DNA from: Acidimicrobiia bacterium
GTDB lineage: Bacteria > Acidobacteriota > Vicinamibacteria > Vicinamibacterales > CAVVIG01
NCBI GenBank assembly: GCA_016871175.1
Contig: VFZL01000018.1
Coordinates: 20,144-84,143, forward strand
Length of the DNA stretch: 64,000 nucleotides
Reading direction: 5' to 3'
Shown: positions 54,132 through 64,000 of the stretch, piece by piece
Position numbering within the stretch: position 1 is the stretch's first letter
Layout: each line of letters opens with the position of its first letter
Translations under genes and position numbers: made by a program
The notes under the pieces: model-generated
The model's input: the letters and a program-made list of their open reading frames with translations, nothing else
Databases searched by the model: none
What the model was told of the DNA's origin: nothing

Positions 54132-54874
54132 CCCGTCAGCCGGCCGAACGCGACCACGGTGAGCACGCCGGCCGCAATGAGGAACACCTGACGAATCGCG
54201 CCCTTGTCCACCGAGCTGCGGTGCAGATCCGGGATGAGATCGGACATGGCGATGTAGAGGAGACTCGCCGAGGACACGGCGAGGACGTACGGCTTGATGG
54301 CAGGGAGCGTTTCGACCGCAAGATACGCGAGCAGCGCCCCCGCAATGCCTGACGCACCCGACATCACGTTCAACACCATGGCCTTCCGACGGCTGTACCC
54401 CGACGCCAATAGAATGGCGAAGTCACCGACCTCCTGGGGAATCTCGTGCACAGCGACTGCGATGGCCGTGTTGATGCCGAGTGGTACCGAGGTCAGGACG
54501 GCGGTGCAGATGGTCGCGCCGTCAATGAAGTTGTGAAAGGCGTCCCCGAAGAGGACCAATGGTGCCGCAGCTCCGTGCACGTGACACTCGTCGGTGTGGC
54601 AATGCCGCAGTAACACCAGCTTCTCGAGCACGAAGAACAGGAGAATGCCGAAGAGGAACGTGCCGAACACGATCGACGGCGCCAGCGTCTCGAGCGCCTC
54701 AGGCAACAACGCCAGCAACGCCACGCCGAGCAACGCGCCGACCGCGTAGCTAATCAGCCACGGCACGAGCCGCGTTCGCAACGAATCCGTGAGGATGAGC
54801 AGCGAAGAGGCGACGAAGAGACCGCCGACGCTGCCGAGCAGACTCAGGCCGACGGCGGTAGCCAGAAGCGACAC
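54128..54874 (-). CDS. ZIP family metal transporter
   Basis: Histidine motifs FGDAFHNFIDGATI and VAVHEIPQEVGDFAIL. Confidence 0.92.
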   Translation of the reverse strand: MSLLATAVGLSLLGSVGGLFVASSLLILTDSLRTRLVPWLISYAVGALLGVALLALLPEALETLAPSIVFGTFLFGILLFFVLEKLVLLRHCHTDECHVHGAAAPLVLFGDAFHNFIDGATICTAVLTSVPLGINTAIAVAVHEIPQEVGDFAILLASGYSRRKAMVLNVMSGASGIAGALLAYLAVETLPAIKPYVLAVSSASLLYIAMSDLIPDLHRSSVDKGAIRQVFLIAAGVLTVVAFGRLTG

Positions 54875-54883
54875 CCGGTCATT

Positions 54884-56023
54884 CTAGTTCGCGACGTACC
54901 CAGCACGCGCCCGGACGTGGTGGTCCGGATTCTTCACAACGACGCGAATACGATGGTAGCGGCCGTCCCGGTTGGCCGCCGAGGGGTAGCCCAGGAAGTA
55001 CTGCTGGTTCAGTTCCGCGGCGATCCCTTCTGTCGCCGGATCCAGGTCGCGCGCCTCGTGGATGATCTCGGTGCGCCCCCCGCTGTCATCGGTCAGGCTT
55101 CGCAAGATGGTGGCGTTGACGCGGTGATCTCCCTGCAGGACGACCCCCGGCGTGCGTGGTGGGAACGGCTGGCCTGGCTGACGCGGCGGGAGCTGTTGCG
55201 GCTGGCGCGGGATGACAATCTGCGGAGAAAACGGGGGCCAACCCCCGCGTCCGCGGATGGGCGGAAACGGCCGCCGGGGTGGAAACGGTGCCCGAGGAGG
55301 ACCCATCTGCTGGAGACGGATGTCCTCGTCACCATCGATGCCGACCGCGTAGACGAGGAGCTCACTCTGACGAATCAGATCCCGCACCTCGCGAAGGGAG
55401 GTCTGACTCGAGGTGTCATTCCCGTCCGAGATGACGAGCAGCGCTTTCTTCCGGCGGGAACCTGACGCTGCCATCGGGATTGCCTCGGCCACGGCGTCGT
55501 AGAGGGCCGTGCCACCATGGGGCTCCGCCCGCCCGAGGGCCCGCGTCAGGAGTGACGGGTCGTCGGTCCACCCCTGAAGCAGGGTCGGTGCGTCGCTGAA
55601 CCGGTACAAGAGCACTTCGTCTTCATGGCCGAGCAACGCGTGCTGGAATCGATCGAGTGCCCGTCGCGCCGACTCGATCTTCTCGCCCACCATGCTGCCG
55701 CTCGTGTCGAGCACGATGCCGAGGCTCACCGGCACGCGCTCCGAGCTGAAGTAATCGACCGCTTGCGGCCGTCCGTTCTCGAAGACCGAAAAGTCCTCTC
55801 GTGTGAGGCCGGCTACGAACCTTCCGTTGCGATCGCTGACGGTGGCCGTGACATGGACGAGATCCAGACGTCCACGGAATCGAAACGCTTGGTCGTCTTG
55901 TGCCGAGGCCGCGGAGGGCTCCTGCCGCTCCTGGGCGCGCACGCTGAGCGACGCGCGCGGGACGAGGGTTATCAGGATCAACAGAGCGGCGCCGAACGGG
56001 ACCTGAAGCCGGCGGAGCGACAT
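54884..56023 (-). CDS. VWFA-related domain protein with Pro-rich insert, secreted
   Basis: RLDLVHVTATVSDRNGRFVAGLTREDFSVFENG; DTSGSMVGEKIESARRALDRF; Pro-rich APFPPRRPFPPIRGRGGWPPFSPQ. Confidence 0.87.
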   Translation of the reverse strand: MSLRRLQVPFGAALLILITLVPRASLSVRAQERQEPSAASAQDDQAFRFRGRLDLVHVTATVSDRNGRFVAGLTREDFSVFENGRPQAVDYFSSERVPVSLGIVLDTSGSMVGEKIESARRALDRFQHALLGHEDEVLLYRFSDAPTLLQGWTDDPSLLTRALGRAEPHGGTALYDAVAEAIPMAASGSRRKKALLVISDGNDTSSQTSLREVRDLIRQSELLVYAVGIDGDEDIRLQQMGPPRAPFPPRRPFPPIRGRGGWPPFSPQIVIPRQPQQLPPRQPGQPFPPRTPGVVLQGDHRVNATILRSLTDDSGGRTEIIHEARDLDPATEGIAAELNQQYFLGYPSAANRDGRYHRIRVVVKNPDHHVRARAGYVAN

Positions 56024-56270
56024 GAGAATCAACAGTGTGACACGCAAGATGCTTGCCGAGCTTGGGATCCTATGAACGGCCTGTTTCTCGGTGGCTTCTG
56101 GTCCGCCTGACCTCCAAGGCCCTCGGTCGCTGTGTCCGGGCCAGGACAAGCGGCTGGCGTCGAGCGAGTGAGCAGGCGGCCTTCGCGGTCGGGACGCCGC
56201 CGATCGAGACCGTTTCGGTCAGCCTCGGCGAAGCTCAACGAAGGCGGGTTCTGGGCCGAGGTCCGACTCG

Positions 56271-57149
56271 TCAAGCCACCTGATGATTCGCCAGCTTTTC
56301 CAGGGCCTTGACCATTGATGAATGGTCCGCCCGAGCCCCGCCGTCGGCGCGGACGGCGTTCAGCAACTCCTGCGCCGTCGCGGTATTCGGCAGTGACACC
56401 CCGAGCGCGCGAGCACCCGAGAGCGCCAGTGAGAGATCCTTCTGGTGCAGCTCGACGCGGAACCCCGGGTCGAACGTGCGTTTGATCATCCGCTCACCGT
56501 GGACCTCCAGCACGCGAGACGAGGCGAAGCCACCCATCAGCGCTTGCCGCACCTTGGCCGGATCCGCGCCGGCCTTGGAGGCAAACACCAACGCCTCAGC
56601 CACCGCCTCGATGTTGAGCGCCACGATGATCTGGTTGGCCACCTTGCAGGTCTGACCAGCGCCATTCTCGCCGATGAGCGTGATGTTCTTGCCCATGAGC
56701 GCGAAGAGTGGGGACACGTGGTCGAATGCCGCCTGCGGCCCACCCACCATGATGGTCAACGCGGCATTTTGGGCGCCTACTTGTCCGCCGGACACCGGCG
56801 CATCCAGGTAGTCGCATCCCAGCTCGTTGATGCGCGCGGCGAACTTCTTGGTTTCGATTGGCGAGACGGAGCTCATGTCCACGACGGTCTTGCCCTTGGA
56901 GAGTCCCGTGGCGACGCCGTGGGGTCCGAACAGGACGAGCTCGACGTCCGGCGTGTCGGGCACCATCGTGATGATGACGTCGGCCTGTCGAGCGACCGCC
57001 ACGGGGCTCTCGCAGGCTGTGCCGCCGGCCTCGGTGAGCTCGGCGGGCACGCCGCTGCGCGACTGCAGGAAGAGCCGATGGCCGCCATTGATGAGGTGCC
57101 GAGCCATGGGCTTGCCCATGATGCCGAGTCCGATGAAGCCGACGTTCAT
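56271..57149 (-). CDS. glxR: 2-hydroxy-3-oxopropionate reductase / 3-hydroxyisobutyrate dehydrogenase family
   Basis: VGFIGLGIMGKPMARHLINGGH, DAPVSGGQVGAQ, GAGQTCKVANQIIVALNI; adjacent to hyi. Confidence 0.9.
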   Translation of the reverse strand: MNVGFIGLGIMGKPMARHLINGGHRLFLQSRSGVPAELTEAGGTACESPVAVARQADVIITMVPDTPDVELVLFGPHGVATGLSKGKTVVDMSSVSPIETKKFAARINELGCDYLDAPVSGGQVGAQNAALTIMVGGPQAAFDHVSPLFALMGKNITLIGENGAGQTCKVANQIIVALNIEAVAEALVFASKAGADPAKVRQALMGGFASSRVLEVHGERMIKRTFDPGFRVELHQKDLSLALSGARALGVSLPNTATAQELLNAVRADGGARADHSSMVKALEKLANHQVA

Positions 57150-57946
57150 GACGCTGACGTCCTTTCGAGAGTCCACCCGCCGTCTGCAATCCAGCGCAAG
57201 CCCTCCTGCGTCCGGCCCGCGGGCTTGTACTCGAGACCGATCCAGCCTGGGTAACCGAGTCGATCGATCCAGTTCAGCAAGAAGCGATAGTTGATCTCAC
57301 CGGTGCCTGGTTCGTTGCGGGCTGGCGGATCGGCGATCTGTATATGCGCAATGTGCGGAAGGTGACGCTCGATGGTCTTCGCCAGATCACCCTCCATGAT
57401 CTGCATGTGGTACACGTCGTACTGGAGCGCGACGTTGGCGCCCGCTTCCTCGATGATGGCCAGAGCCTGCTTCGTCTGTGAGAGAAAGAAGCCGGGGATG
57501 TCGCGCGTGTTGATCGGTTCGATGACGAGGCGGATGCCGGCCTCACCAAGCTGGACGGCGGCCCGCTTGACGTTGCGCACGAAGGTCTCGTGCGCCGCCG
57601 CCTGGCTGACACCAGCTGGCACGATCCCGGCGAGGCAGTTGATCTGCGGGCACCGCAGGGCGTGGGCGTAGTCGATCGCCCGTGCCACGCCGTCGGCGAA
57701 TTCTGCGGTGCGATCGGGATGGCAGGCGATGCCGCGTTCGCCGGCGGCCCAGTTGCCAGCCGGCAGGTTGTGGAGCACCTGTGTGAGTCCATGTTGCCGC
57801 AGCCGGGCCGCCAGCTCCGTGACGGCGAAGTCGTACGGGAACAGGTATTCGACGCCGGAGAACCCGGCGTGAGCGGCCGCCTCGAAACGATCGAGGAACG
57901 GCACCTCATTGAACAGCATCGTCAAGTTGGCGGCGAACTTGGGCAT
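57146..57946 (-). CDS. hyi: Hydroxypyruvate isomerase family protein
   Basis: MPKFAANLTMLFNEVPFLDRFEAAAHAGFSGVEYLFPYDF; QYDVYHMQIMEGDLA; ATGA overlap with glxR. Confidence 0.9.
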   Translation of the reverse strand: MPKFAANLTMLFNEVPFLDRFEAAAHAGFSGVEYLFPYDFAVTELAARLRQHGLTQVLHNLPAGNWAAGERGIACHPDRTAEFADGVARAIDYAHALRCPQINCLAGIVPAGVSQAAAHETFVRNVKRAAVQLGEAGIRLVIEPINTRDIPGFFLSQTKQALAIIEEAGANVALQYDVYHMQIMEGDLAKTIERHLPHIAHIQIADPPARNEPGTGEINYRFLLNWIDRLGYPGWIGLEYKPAGRTQEGLRWIADGGWTLERTSAS

Positions 57947-57990
57947 CGGTCCGCGGATTGTACATGACGCGGCTCATGCGCGCCGGAGAA

Positions 57991-58025
57991 GCGACTTGCG
58001 ACCTGCGACCTGGGACTTGCGACTG
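57991..58025. repeat. Heptamer tandem repeat, 5 units (consensus GCGACTT)
   Basis: GCGACTT GCGACCT GCGACCT GGGACTT GCGACTG. Confidence 0.75.
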
Positions 58026-58035
58026 ATTAAGGTTA

Positions 58036-58596
58036 TTAGTCCCGAGGCTTGATCCCTTCATGGAAGATCAGGCCCTCTCTCTCGGCCAGCACGCGAACCG
58101 CGCGGTAACCGTCGGCCTGGAGCGCGGGTGCCGGATCGGAGGATGGCGCTGAGGACCGTTGCAGCTTGGCGCCGATGCCGGTGCGCGTGGTCGATCCAAT
58201 GACCATGACGCGTCCACCCGCCCGCAGCACGCGCAGCGTCTCACGGACGATCGCGCGTTTGTCAGCCGCCGCCATGCGCGAGAACCCGGAGCCGGTGTCG
58301 TCGACGATTGCCACGTCGAAGGCAGCGTCCTCGAGCGGCAGTCGGGTGAGCGGCGACACGGTGACTTCGATGAGCACGCCCGCCTGCGACGCGGCGCGCT
58401 CAACGCGCCCGCCCGTCTCGGGATCTGGCACTATCGCGGCGGCACGGCCCGAGAGGCCCACCTTTGATGCGATGGCCGCTAACTGGGCGGCGTCTGCACA
58501 GCCCACATGCACGACTCGGTCGCCCATCTTGACACCGGTCATGCCGACGACAAGCGTGTACGGATTCTCACGACGGCGAAACGGATTGAGAAACAT
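58036..58596 (-). CDS. SAM-dependent methyltransferase-like protein
   Basis: GDRVVHVGCADAAQLAAIASKVG, LPLEDAAFDVAIVDD, LRVLRAGGRVMVIG. Confidence 0.8.
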   Translation of the reverse strand: MFLNPFRRRENPYTLVVGMTGVKMGDRVVHVGCADAAQLAAIASKVGLSGRAAAIVPDPETGGRVERAASQAGVLIEVTVSPLTRLPLEDAAFDVAIVDDTGSGFSRMAAADKRAIVRETLRVLRAGGRVMVIGSTTRTGIGAKLQRSSAPSSDPAPALQADGYRAVRVLAEREGLIFHEGIKPRD

Positions 58597-58730
58597 ACGA
58601 CAAACTGTCATCCACGCTCGATGGATGTCAACTCTACGTGGGGCTCTGCGCCACACCCGGCTTGGTCACGGCGCCGGGGGCCGATCGCAGCTGACCATCC
58701 ACCAATCTGTCTGTTATATAGTTTCCCCTC

Positions 58731-60044
58731 GTGCCAACTCCTGTTCCGATCGCAGCCGCCACAGGCCGGCTGGGCGTGTTGCTCGTCGGCCTCGGCGCCG
58801 TCAGCACGACGACCATCGCCGGCGTGTTCGCCATCAGAAAGGGTCTCGCCAGACCGATCGGGTCGCTCACTCAGATGGGCACCATCCGTCTTGGCAAGCG
58901 TACCGAAGGTCGCTCGCCAAAAATCAACGAGTTCGTGCCGCTCGCACAGCTTGACGACATCGTGTTCGGCGGTTGGGACATCTTCGAGGAGGACTGCTAC
59001 GCGGCCGCCAAGACGGCTGGCGTGCTGGAGCGATCGATGCTCGACTCCGTGCGTACCGAGCTCGAGTCGATCAAGCCGATGCCCGCGGTCTTCGACCAGC
59101 GCTATGTGAAGCGGTTGTCGGGCCCGAACGTCAAGAAGGGGAAGAACAAGCGAGAGCTTGCCGACCAGCTCGTCGACGATATCAGAGCGTTCAAGTCCGC
59201 GCACGCGTGTGATCGGCTGGTGATGGTGTGGTGCGGGAGCACCGAGATCTTCATGAAGGAAGGCGGGGTCCATCAGTCGCTCGCCGCCTTGGAGAAGGGT
59301 CTGGAGGCCAATGACGAGGCCATCCCGTCGAGCATGGTGTACGCGTACGCCGCGTTGAAGGAAGGGATCCCGTTCGCGAACGCGGCGCCGAACCTGACCG
59401 CCGACGTGCCTGCCATGCTGGAGCTCGCGGCCAGGACGAAGGCGCCGGTTGCCGGCAACGACATGAAGACCGGCCAGACTCTCATCAAGACGATCATCGC
59501 GCCGGGTCTCAAGGCGCGGATGATCGGTGTCCGCGGATGGTACTCGACCAACATCTTGGGCAATCGCGACGGCGAGGTCCTCGACGATCCCGAGTCCTTC
59601 AAGACGAAGGAAGAGAGCAAGAAATCCGCGCTGGACTATATCTTCCAGCCGCAGCTCTATCCGGACCTCTACCAGGACATCTCGCACGTGGTGCGCATCA
59701 ACTACTACCCGCCGCGAGGTGACAACAAGGAGGGGTGGGACAATATCGACATCTTCGGCTGGCTCGGCTACCCGATGCAGCTGAAGATCAACTTTCTCTG
59801 TCGCGACAGCATTCTCGCGGCTCCCATCGTGCTTGACGTGGCGCTGTTCCTCGATCTGGCCCGGCGGGCGGGCATGGCGGGTATCCAGGAGTGGTTGTCG
59901 TTCTATTTCAAGGCGCCGATGCACGCGAAGGGTCTCTACCCGGAACATGATCTCTTCATCCAGTTGATGAAGTTGAAGAACACGCTGCGATACTTGATGG
60001 GCGAAGAGCTCATCACGCACCTTGGCCGCGAGTACTACGACTGA
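58731..60044 (+). CDS. ino1: Inositol-3-phosphate synthase
   Basis: LLVGLGAVSTTTIAGV, GNDMKTGQTLIKTIIAPGLKARMI, NILGNRDGEVLDDPESFKTKEESK. Confidence 0.95.
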   Translation: MPTPVPIAAATGRLGVLLVGLGAVSTTTIAGVFAIRKGLARPIGSLTQMGTIRLGKRTEGRSPKINEFVPLAQLDDIVFGGWDIFEEDCYAAAKTAGVLERSMLDSVRTELESIKPMPAVFDQRYVKRLSGPNVKKGKNKRELADQLVDDIRAFKSAHACDRLVMVWCGSTEIFMKEGGVHQSLAALEKGLEANDEAIPSSMVYAYAALKEGIPFANAAPNLTADVPAMLELAARTKAPVAGNDMKTGQTLIKTIIAPGLKARMIGVRGWYSTNILGNRDGEVLDDPESFKTKEESKKSALDYIFQPQLYPDLYQDISHVVRINYYPPRGDNKEGWDNIDIFGWLGYPMQLKINFLCRDSILAAPIVLDVALFLDLARRAGMAGIQEWLSFYFKAPMHAKGLYPEHDLFIQLMKLKNTLRYLMGEELITHLGREYYD

Positions 60045-60054
60045 GGACGGGCCC

Positions 60055-60588
60055 ATGCAGAACCGCCTCGTGATGCCCTCATTGGTCGGCGGTCTCGTCA
60101 TGGGCGTGCTCTCGGCGCTCCCCTTGATCAATTTCGTCAACGCGTGCTGCTGCTTGTGGGTCGTTGCGGGGGGCGTGGTGGCGGCCTACTTGCTGCAGCA
60201 GAACCAGATAGCGCCCATCACGCCCGCTGACGGCGCGCTGGTCGGTGCGCTGGCTGGGCTCGTCGGCGCGGTCGTCTCCACGGTGCTGTCGCTCCCCATC
60301 AACCTGCTCATGGCACCGTTTCAACAAGCGATGTTGGAACGATTGAGAGAGACGAGTGGGTCGGTCCCACCGGAGTTCGGGCAGCTGTTCGGGAGCGCCG
60401 CCGGCGTTGTCGCGACTGTCATCGGCTTCCTGTTCATGTTGGTTGTCGGCCCAGCGTTCTCGACAATCGGTGGGTTGATCGGCGCCATGATGTTTCGGAA
60501 AGCGCCTCCACCACCCGCCCCACCCGCAGGACCGGGCGGATTCAGTGGACCGAGTGCGCCCATCGACGTCCCACATTCGACAAGCTAG
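60055..60588 (+). CDS. Small membrane protein with Pro-rich tail
   Basis: Three hydrophobic segments and [14 protein letters not shown] tail; 10 nt downstream of ino1. Confidence 0.7.
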   Translation: MQNRLVMPSLVGGLVMGVLSALPLINFVNACCCLWVVAGGVVAAYLLQQNQIAPITPADGALVGALAGLVGAVVSTVLSLPINLLMAPFQQAMLERLRETSGSVPPEFGQLFGSAAGVVATVIGFLFMLVVGPAFSTIGGLIGAMMFRKAPPPPAPPAGPGGFSGPSAPIDVPHSTS

Positions 60589-60779
60589 GCCACTCGCCTG
60601 GTCAACCGCCAGGGGGCCGGCCCCGCTTTCGGTCCGAGCGAAGGGCGGGTCGCCCGCGGTCACGGGTCGCCATCCCACGTCGCCCATCCCATCTCCGCTG
60701 TGCTGAACATGCGCCACGCGGGCGACTGGCGACCAATGGCTGTTCGGTCTGCCGTCGGGTACGCTATTCTGAGCGCCAG

Positions 60780-62741
60780 ATGAGCGAACACAAATCCGCC
60801 GAATACGACGACCTTCTGCGCGAAGACCGATCGTTTGGCCCGCCCGCGGCGTTCCGCGCTCAGGCAAACGTCTCCGATCCGAGCATCTACGCCGAAGCCG
60901 AGCGCGATCCCGAAGCGTTTTGGGCTCGCTTCGCGAGCGAACTGCATTGGTTCCGCCAGTGGGACAAGGTGCTCGACTGGCAGCCCCCAAACGCGAGGTG
61001 GTTCCTTGGTGGCCAGCTGAACATCAGCTACAACTGCCTGGATCGCCACCTCAAGGGTCCCCGCCGGAACAAGGCGGCGCTCATCTGGGAGGGAGAGCCT
61101 GGCGAACGTCGCACCTACACCTACTACGACCTGCATCGTGAGGTGTCGCAGTTCGCCAACGTGCTGAAGTCGCTCGGCGTGAAGAAGGGCGATCGCGTTG
61201 CGCTCTACCTCCCGTGCATCCCCGAGCTGGCGATCGCGATGCTCGCCTGCGCGCGCATCGGCGCCATTCACAGTGTCGTGTTCGGCGGGTTCAGTGCTGA
61301 GTCGTTGCGCGACCGGATCAACGACGCGCAGGCGACCCTGCTGGTCACCGCGGACGGCGGCTATCGCCGCGGCACGATCGTCCCGCTCAAACAGATCGCC
61401 GACGAGGCGCTCGAGGACGCACCGTCGATCAAGAACGTCGTCCTCGTTCAGCGTGGCGGCGCCGAGATGCCGGTGCACGTGCAGGAGGGCCGCGACCACT
61501 GGTATCACCGTCTCATGCAGGATGCCTCGCTCAAATGCGAGCCGACCGTGATGGACTCAGAGGACATGCTCTACATCCTCTACACGTCCGGCACGACAGG
61601 AAAGCCCAAGGGCATCGTCCATACGACCGGCGGTTACTTGGTTGGCACCTACACCACGACTAAGCTCGTCTTCGACATGAAGGAGGACGACGTGTACTGG
61701 TGCACGGCGGATCTGGGCTGGGTGACCGGACACAGCTACGTCGTGTACGGTCCGCTGAGCAACGGCGCCACCGTGGTGATGTACGAGGGCGCGCCGGACT
61801 GGCCCAAGAAGGATCGCTTCTGGTCGATGATCGCGAAATACGGCGTGACGGTCTTCTACACCGCGCCGACGGCCATCCGCGCGTTCATGCGCTGGGGCAC
61901 CGACCTCCCGAAGGCGCACGACATGTCGTCGCTGCGGCTCATCGGATCGGTGGGCGAGCCGATCAATCCGGAAGCGTGGGTGTGGTACTACAAATACATC
62001 GGCGGTGAGCGCTGCCCGGTCGTCGACACGTGGTGGCAGACCGAAACCGGCGCCATCATGATCACCCCGTTGCCAGGCATCTCGACCACCAAGCCCGGGT
62101 CCGCGTCGCGCCCGTTCCCTGGCATCGCGGCGGAGATCCGCAACGAGAAGGGCGAAAAGGTAGACGTCGGCGGCGGGCTGCTCGCGCTGACCCGTCCATG
62201 GCCGTCGATGCTGCGAGGCATCTATGGCGATCCGGACCGCTACGTGCGCCAGTACTTCCACAAGTGGGGCAGCGGCGTGTACGTCACCGGCGACGGCGCC
62301 AAGCGCGACGCAGAGGGGAACTACTGGCTCCTCGGTCGAGTCGACGATGTGATCAATGTGGCCGGGCATCGCATCGGCACGATGGAAGTGGAGAGCGCCC
62401 TGGTGGACCACCCGAGCGTGGCCGAGGCGGCCGTCGTGGGCCGCAATCACGAGCTGAAGGGGCAGGCCATCGCCGCCTTCGTGACGCTGAAGGAGGGCAT
62501 GGTCGGGAACAAGGAGCGGATCGACGAGCTGAAGGAGCACGTCGTCAAGAAGATCGGCGCCATCGCGCGCCCCGATGACATCCTGTTCACGGCAGATCTG
62601 CCCAAGACGCGGTCGGGCAAGATCATGCGGCGACTGCTACGAGACATCGCCGAAGGCAAGGCGCTCGGCGACACGACGACTCTGGCCGACCCGGCCGTAG
62701 TGGCCCGGCTCAAGGAGAACTACGGCGAAGAGCGAGGCTAA
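60780..62741 (+). CDS. acs: Acetyl-CoA synthetase
   Basis: [61 protein letters not shown]. Confidence 0.97.
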   Translation: MSEHKSAEYDDLLREDRSFGPPAAFRAQANVSDPSIYAEAERDPEAFWARFASELHWFRQWDKVLDWQPPNARWFLGGQLNISYNCLDRHLKGPRRNKAALIWEGEPGERRTYTYYDLHREVSQFANVLKSLGVKKGDRVALYLPCIPELAIAMLACARIGAIHSVVFGGFSAESLRDRINDAQATLLVTADGGYRRGTIVPLKQIADEALEDAPSIKNVVLVQRGGAEMPVHVQEGRDHWYHRLMQDASLKCEPTVMDSEDMLYILYTSGTTGKPKGIVHTTGGYLVGTYTTTKLVFDMKEDDVYWCTADLGWVTGHSYVVYGPLSNGATVVMYEGAPDWPKKDRFWSMIAKYGVTVFYTAPTAIRAFMRWGTDLPKAHDMSSLRLIGSVGEPINPEAWVWYYKYIGGERCPVVDTWWQTETGAIMITPLPGISTTKPGSASRPFPGIAAEIRNEKGEKVDVGGGLLALTRPWPSMLRGIYGDPDRYVRQYFHKWGSGVYVTGDGAKRDAEGNYWLLGRVDDVINVAGHRIGTMEVESALVDHPSVAEAAVVGRNHELKGQAIAAFVTLKEGMVGNKERIDELKEHVVKKIGAIARPDDILFTADLPKTRSGKIMRRLLRDIAEGKALGDTTTLADPAVVARLKENYGEERG

Positions 62742-62789
62742 CCAAGATACCGACGGAACCGGGCAGGGCCGGCCGCCGTCTGAACAACC

Positions 62790-63476
62790 ATGGCATTGAT
62801 TGAAACGGTCGATCTGTGGAAGACCTATGTGATGGGCGACGAGGAGATTCACGCGCTCCGAGGCGTGTCCGTGCAGATCGAACGCGGTGAGTACGTGGCG
62901 ATCATGGGGCCATCAGGGTCGGGCAAGTCGACCCTGATGAACCTAATCGGCTGCCTCGACACACCCAGCAAAGGCTCGTACTTGCTGAACGGGAAGCAGG
63001 TCAGCCAGATGAACGACAACGAGCTGGCGCGGATCCGCAACCAAGAGATCGGGTTCGTGTTTCAGACGTTCAACCTGCTGCCCCGCGCCACCGCGCTGCG
63101 CAACGTCGAGCTGCCGCTCGTCTACGCGGGCGTTTCCGCAAAGGATCGCGAGCTGCGCGCCAAGGACGCGCTCGAGAAGGTCGAGCTGACGCAGCGGATG
63201 AACCACCGGCCCAACGAGCTGTCCGGTGGCCAGCGCCAGCGCGTGGCGATCGCTCGAGCGCTGGTCAACAACCCATCGATTCTGCTTGCCGACGAGCCTA
63301 CCGGGAATCTCGATTCTAAGACCGGCATCGAGATCATGTCCGTGTTCGAGCGGCTGCAGGCCGCCGGCAACACGATAGTCCTCGTCACTCACGAGGCTGA
63401 CGTCGCCGCTTACGCGCATCGGGCGATTCACATTCGCGACGGCAAGGTCGAGAATGACGTCAGGCGGGCGGCATAG
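62790..63476 (+). CDS. ABC transporter ATP-binding protein (MacB/LolD type)
   Basis: [59 protein letters not shown]. Confidence 0.95.
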   Translation: MALIETVDLWKTYVMGDEEIHALRGVSVQIERGEYVAIMGPSGSGKSTLMNLIGCLDTPSKGSYLLNGKQVSQMNDNELARIRNQEIGFVFQTFNLLPRATALRNVELPLVYAGVSAKDRELRAKDALEKVELTQRMNHRPNELSGGQRQRVAIARALVNNPSILLADEPTGNLDSKTGIEIMSVFERLQAAGNTIVLVTHEADVAAYAHRAIHIRDGKVENDVRRAA

Positions 63477-63562
63477 TCAATCGGGCTTCGCCCAGAATCC
63501 TGGCTCCGTCAATTCGCGGGAGCCCCCATGCCCAACGCTCGACTCTCGGTCTCGGCTCTCCG

Positions 63563-63874
63563 TTAGACGGCGGCGAAGTGACCCGTGCCGACTTCGCGCA
63601 GCGACGCGTCGCGGTTCACGAGCTGCGGATCGAGGACCACGCGGGCACGCGGTTGATCCGGATCGCTGACCGGAATGGCGGACAGCAACGCGCGCGTGTA
63701 CGGATGTCTCGGGCTCGCGAAGAGCGACGCGGAGGGCCCGATCTCGACGATTCGCCCCAGATACATCACGGCCACCCGCGCACAAATATGCTCGACGACC
63801 CGCAGGTCGTGGGCGATAAACGGATAAGTCAGCTGCAGTCGCTGCTGCAGATCGGTGAGCAGGTTGATGACCTG
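63563..63874 (-). pseudogene. 3'-terminal fragment of Opp/Dpp-type ABC transporter ATPase, interrupted by IS insertion
   Basis: [68 protein letters not shown]; typical homology ends at the Q codon (63872-63874). Confidence 0.8.
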
Positions 63875-64000
63875 TGACCTGCCCGGTGATGTTCGGACCA
63901 GCTGAAGCTTGAGAGAATGGCGCCCTCCGGGTCCAAGGAGGGAGCCAATGAAGAAGACCCGATTTACTGAAGAGCAAATGGTCGCGATACTGCGGGAGGC
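63875..64000 (+). mobile_element. Left end of IS3-family-like insertion sequence (continues past window)
   Basis: Begins TGACCTGCCCGGTGATGTTCGGACCAGCTG at the breakpoint; followed by a transposase OrfA start. Confidence 0.75.
63948..64000 (+). CDS. IS3-family transposase OrfA, N-terminus only
   Basis: [18 protein letters not shown], a typical OrfA N-terminus; truncated by window edge. Confidence 0.85.
   Translation, partial: MKKTRFTEEQMVAILRE

Overview
This window is GC-rich, gene-dense bacterial chromosome, probably Acidobacteriota/Vicinamibacteria-like. That placement is an inference from several VWFA-related secreted proteins, a GSIII-type glutamine synthetase, S8 proteases with NVVWG repeats and general gene content. 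Most of it is housekeeping: an ArsR-methyltransferase/metH pair, glnS, parE and parC, leuB, glnN, ispG, recQ, apaG, lgt, ino1, acs, glxR and hyi. No tRNA, rRNA, CRISPR array or complete prophage was recognised. Points of interest: (1) a family of degenerate 7-bp and 8-bp tandem repeats in intergenic spacers, two of which run into the start codons of leuB and recQ; (2) an IS3-type element at the right edge that appears to interrupt an Opp/Dpp-type ABC ATPase gene, with the transposase RBS in a hairpin; (3) a GNAT gene with a probable 1-nt frameshift, supported by a UUCG terminator hairpin just after the reframed stop; (4) a perfect inverted repeat just upstream of an ArsR-methyltransferase fusion beside metH; (5) an S8 protease with a C-terminal NVVWG repeat tail; (6) uncharacterised secreted gene sets (VWFA/TPR locus, DUF6152-containing three-gene set), a NYN-LOTUS protein and an RnfD-like/Sel1-like fusion. 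All calls come from reading the sequence and the supplied ORF translations; no database search was run.
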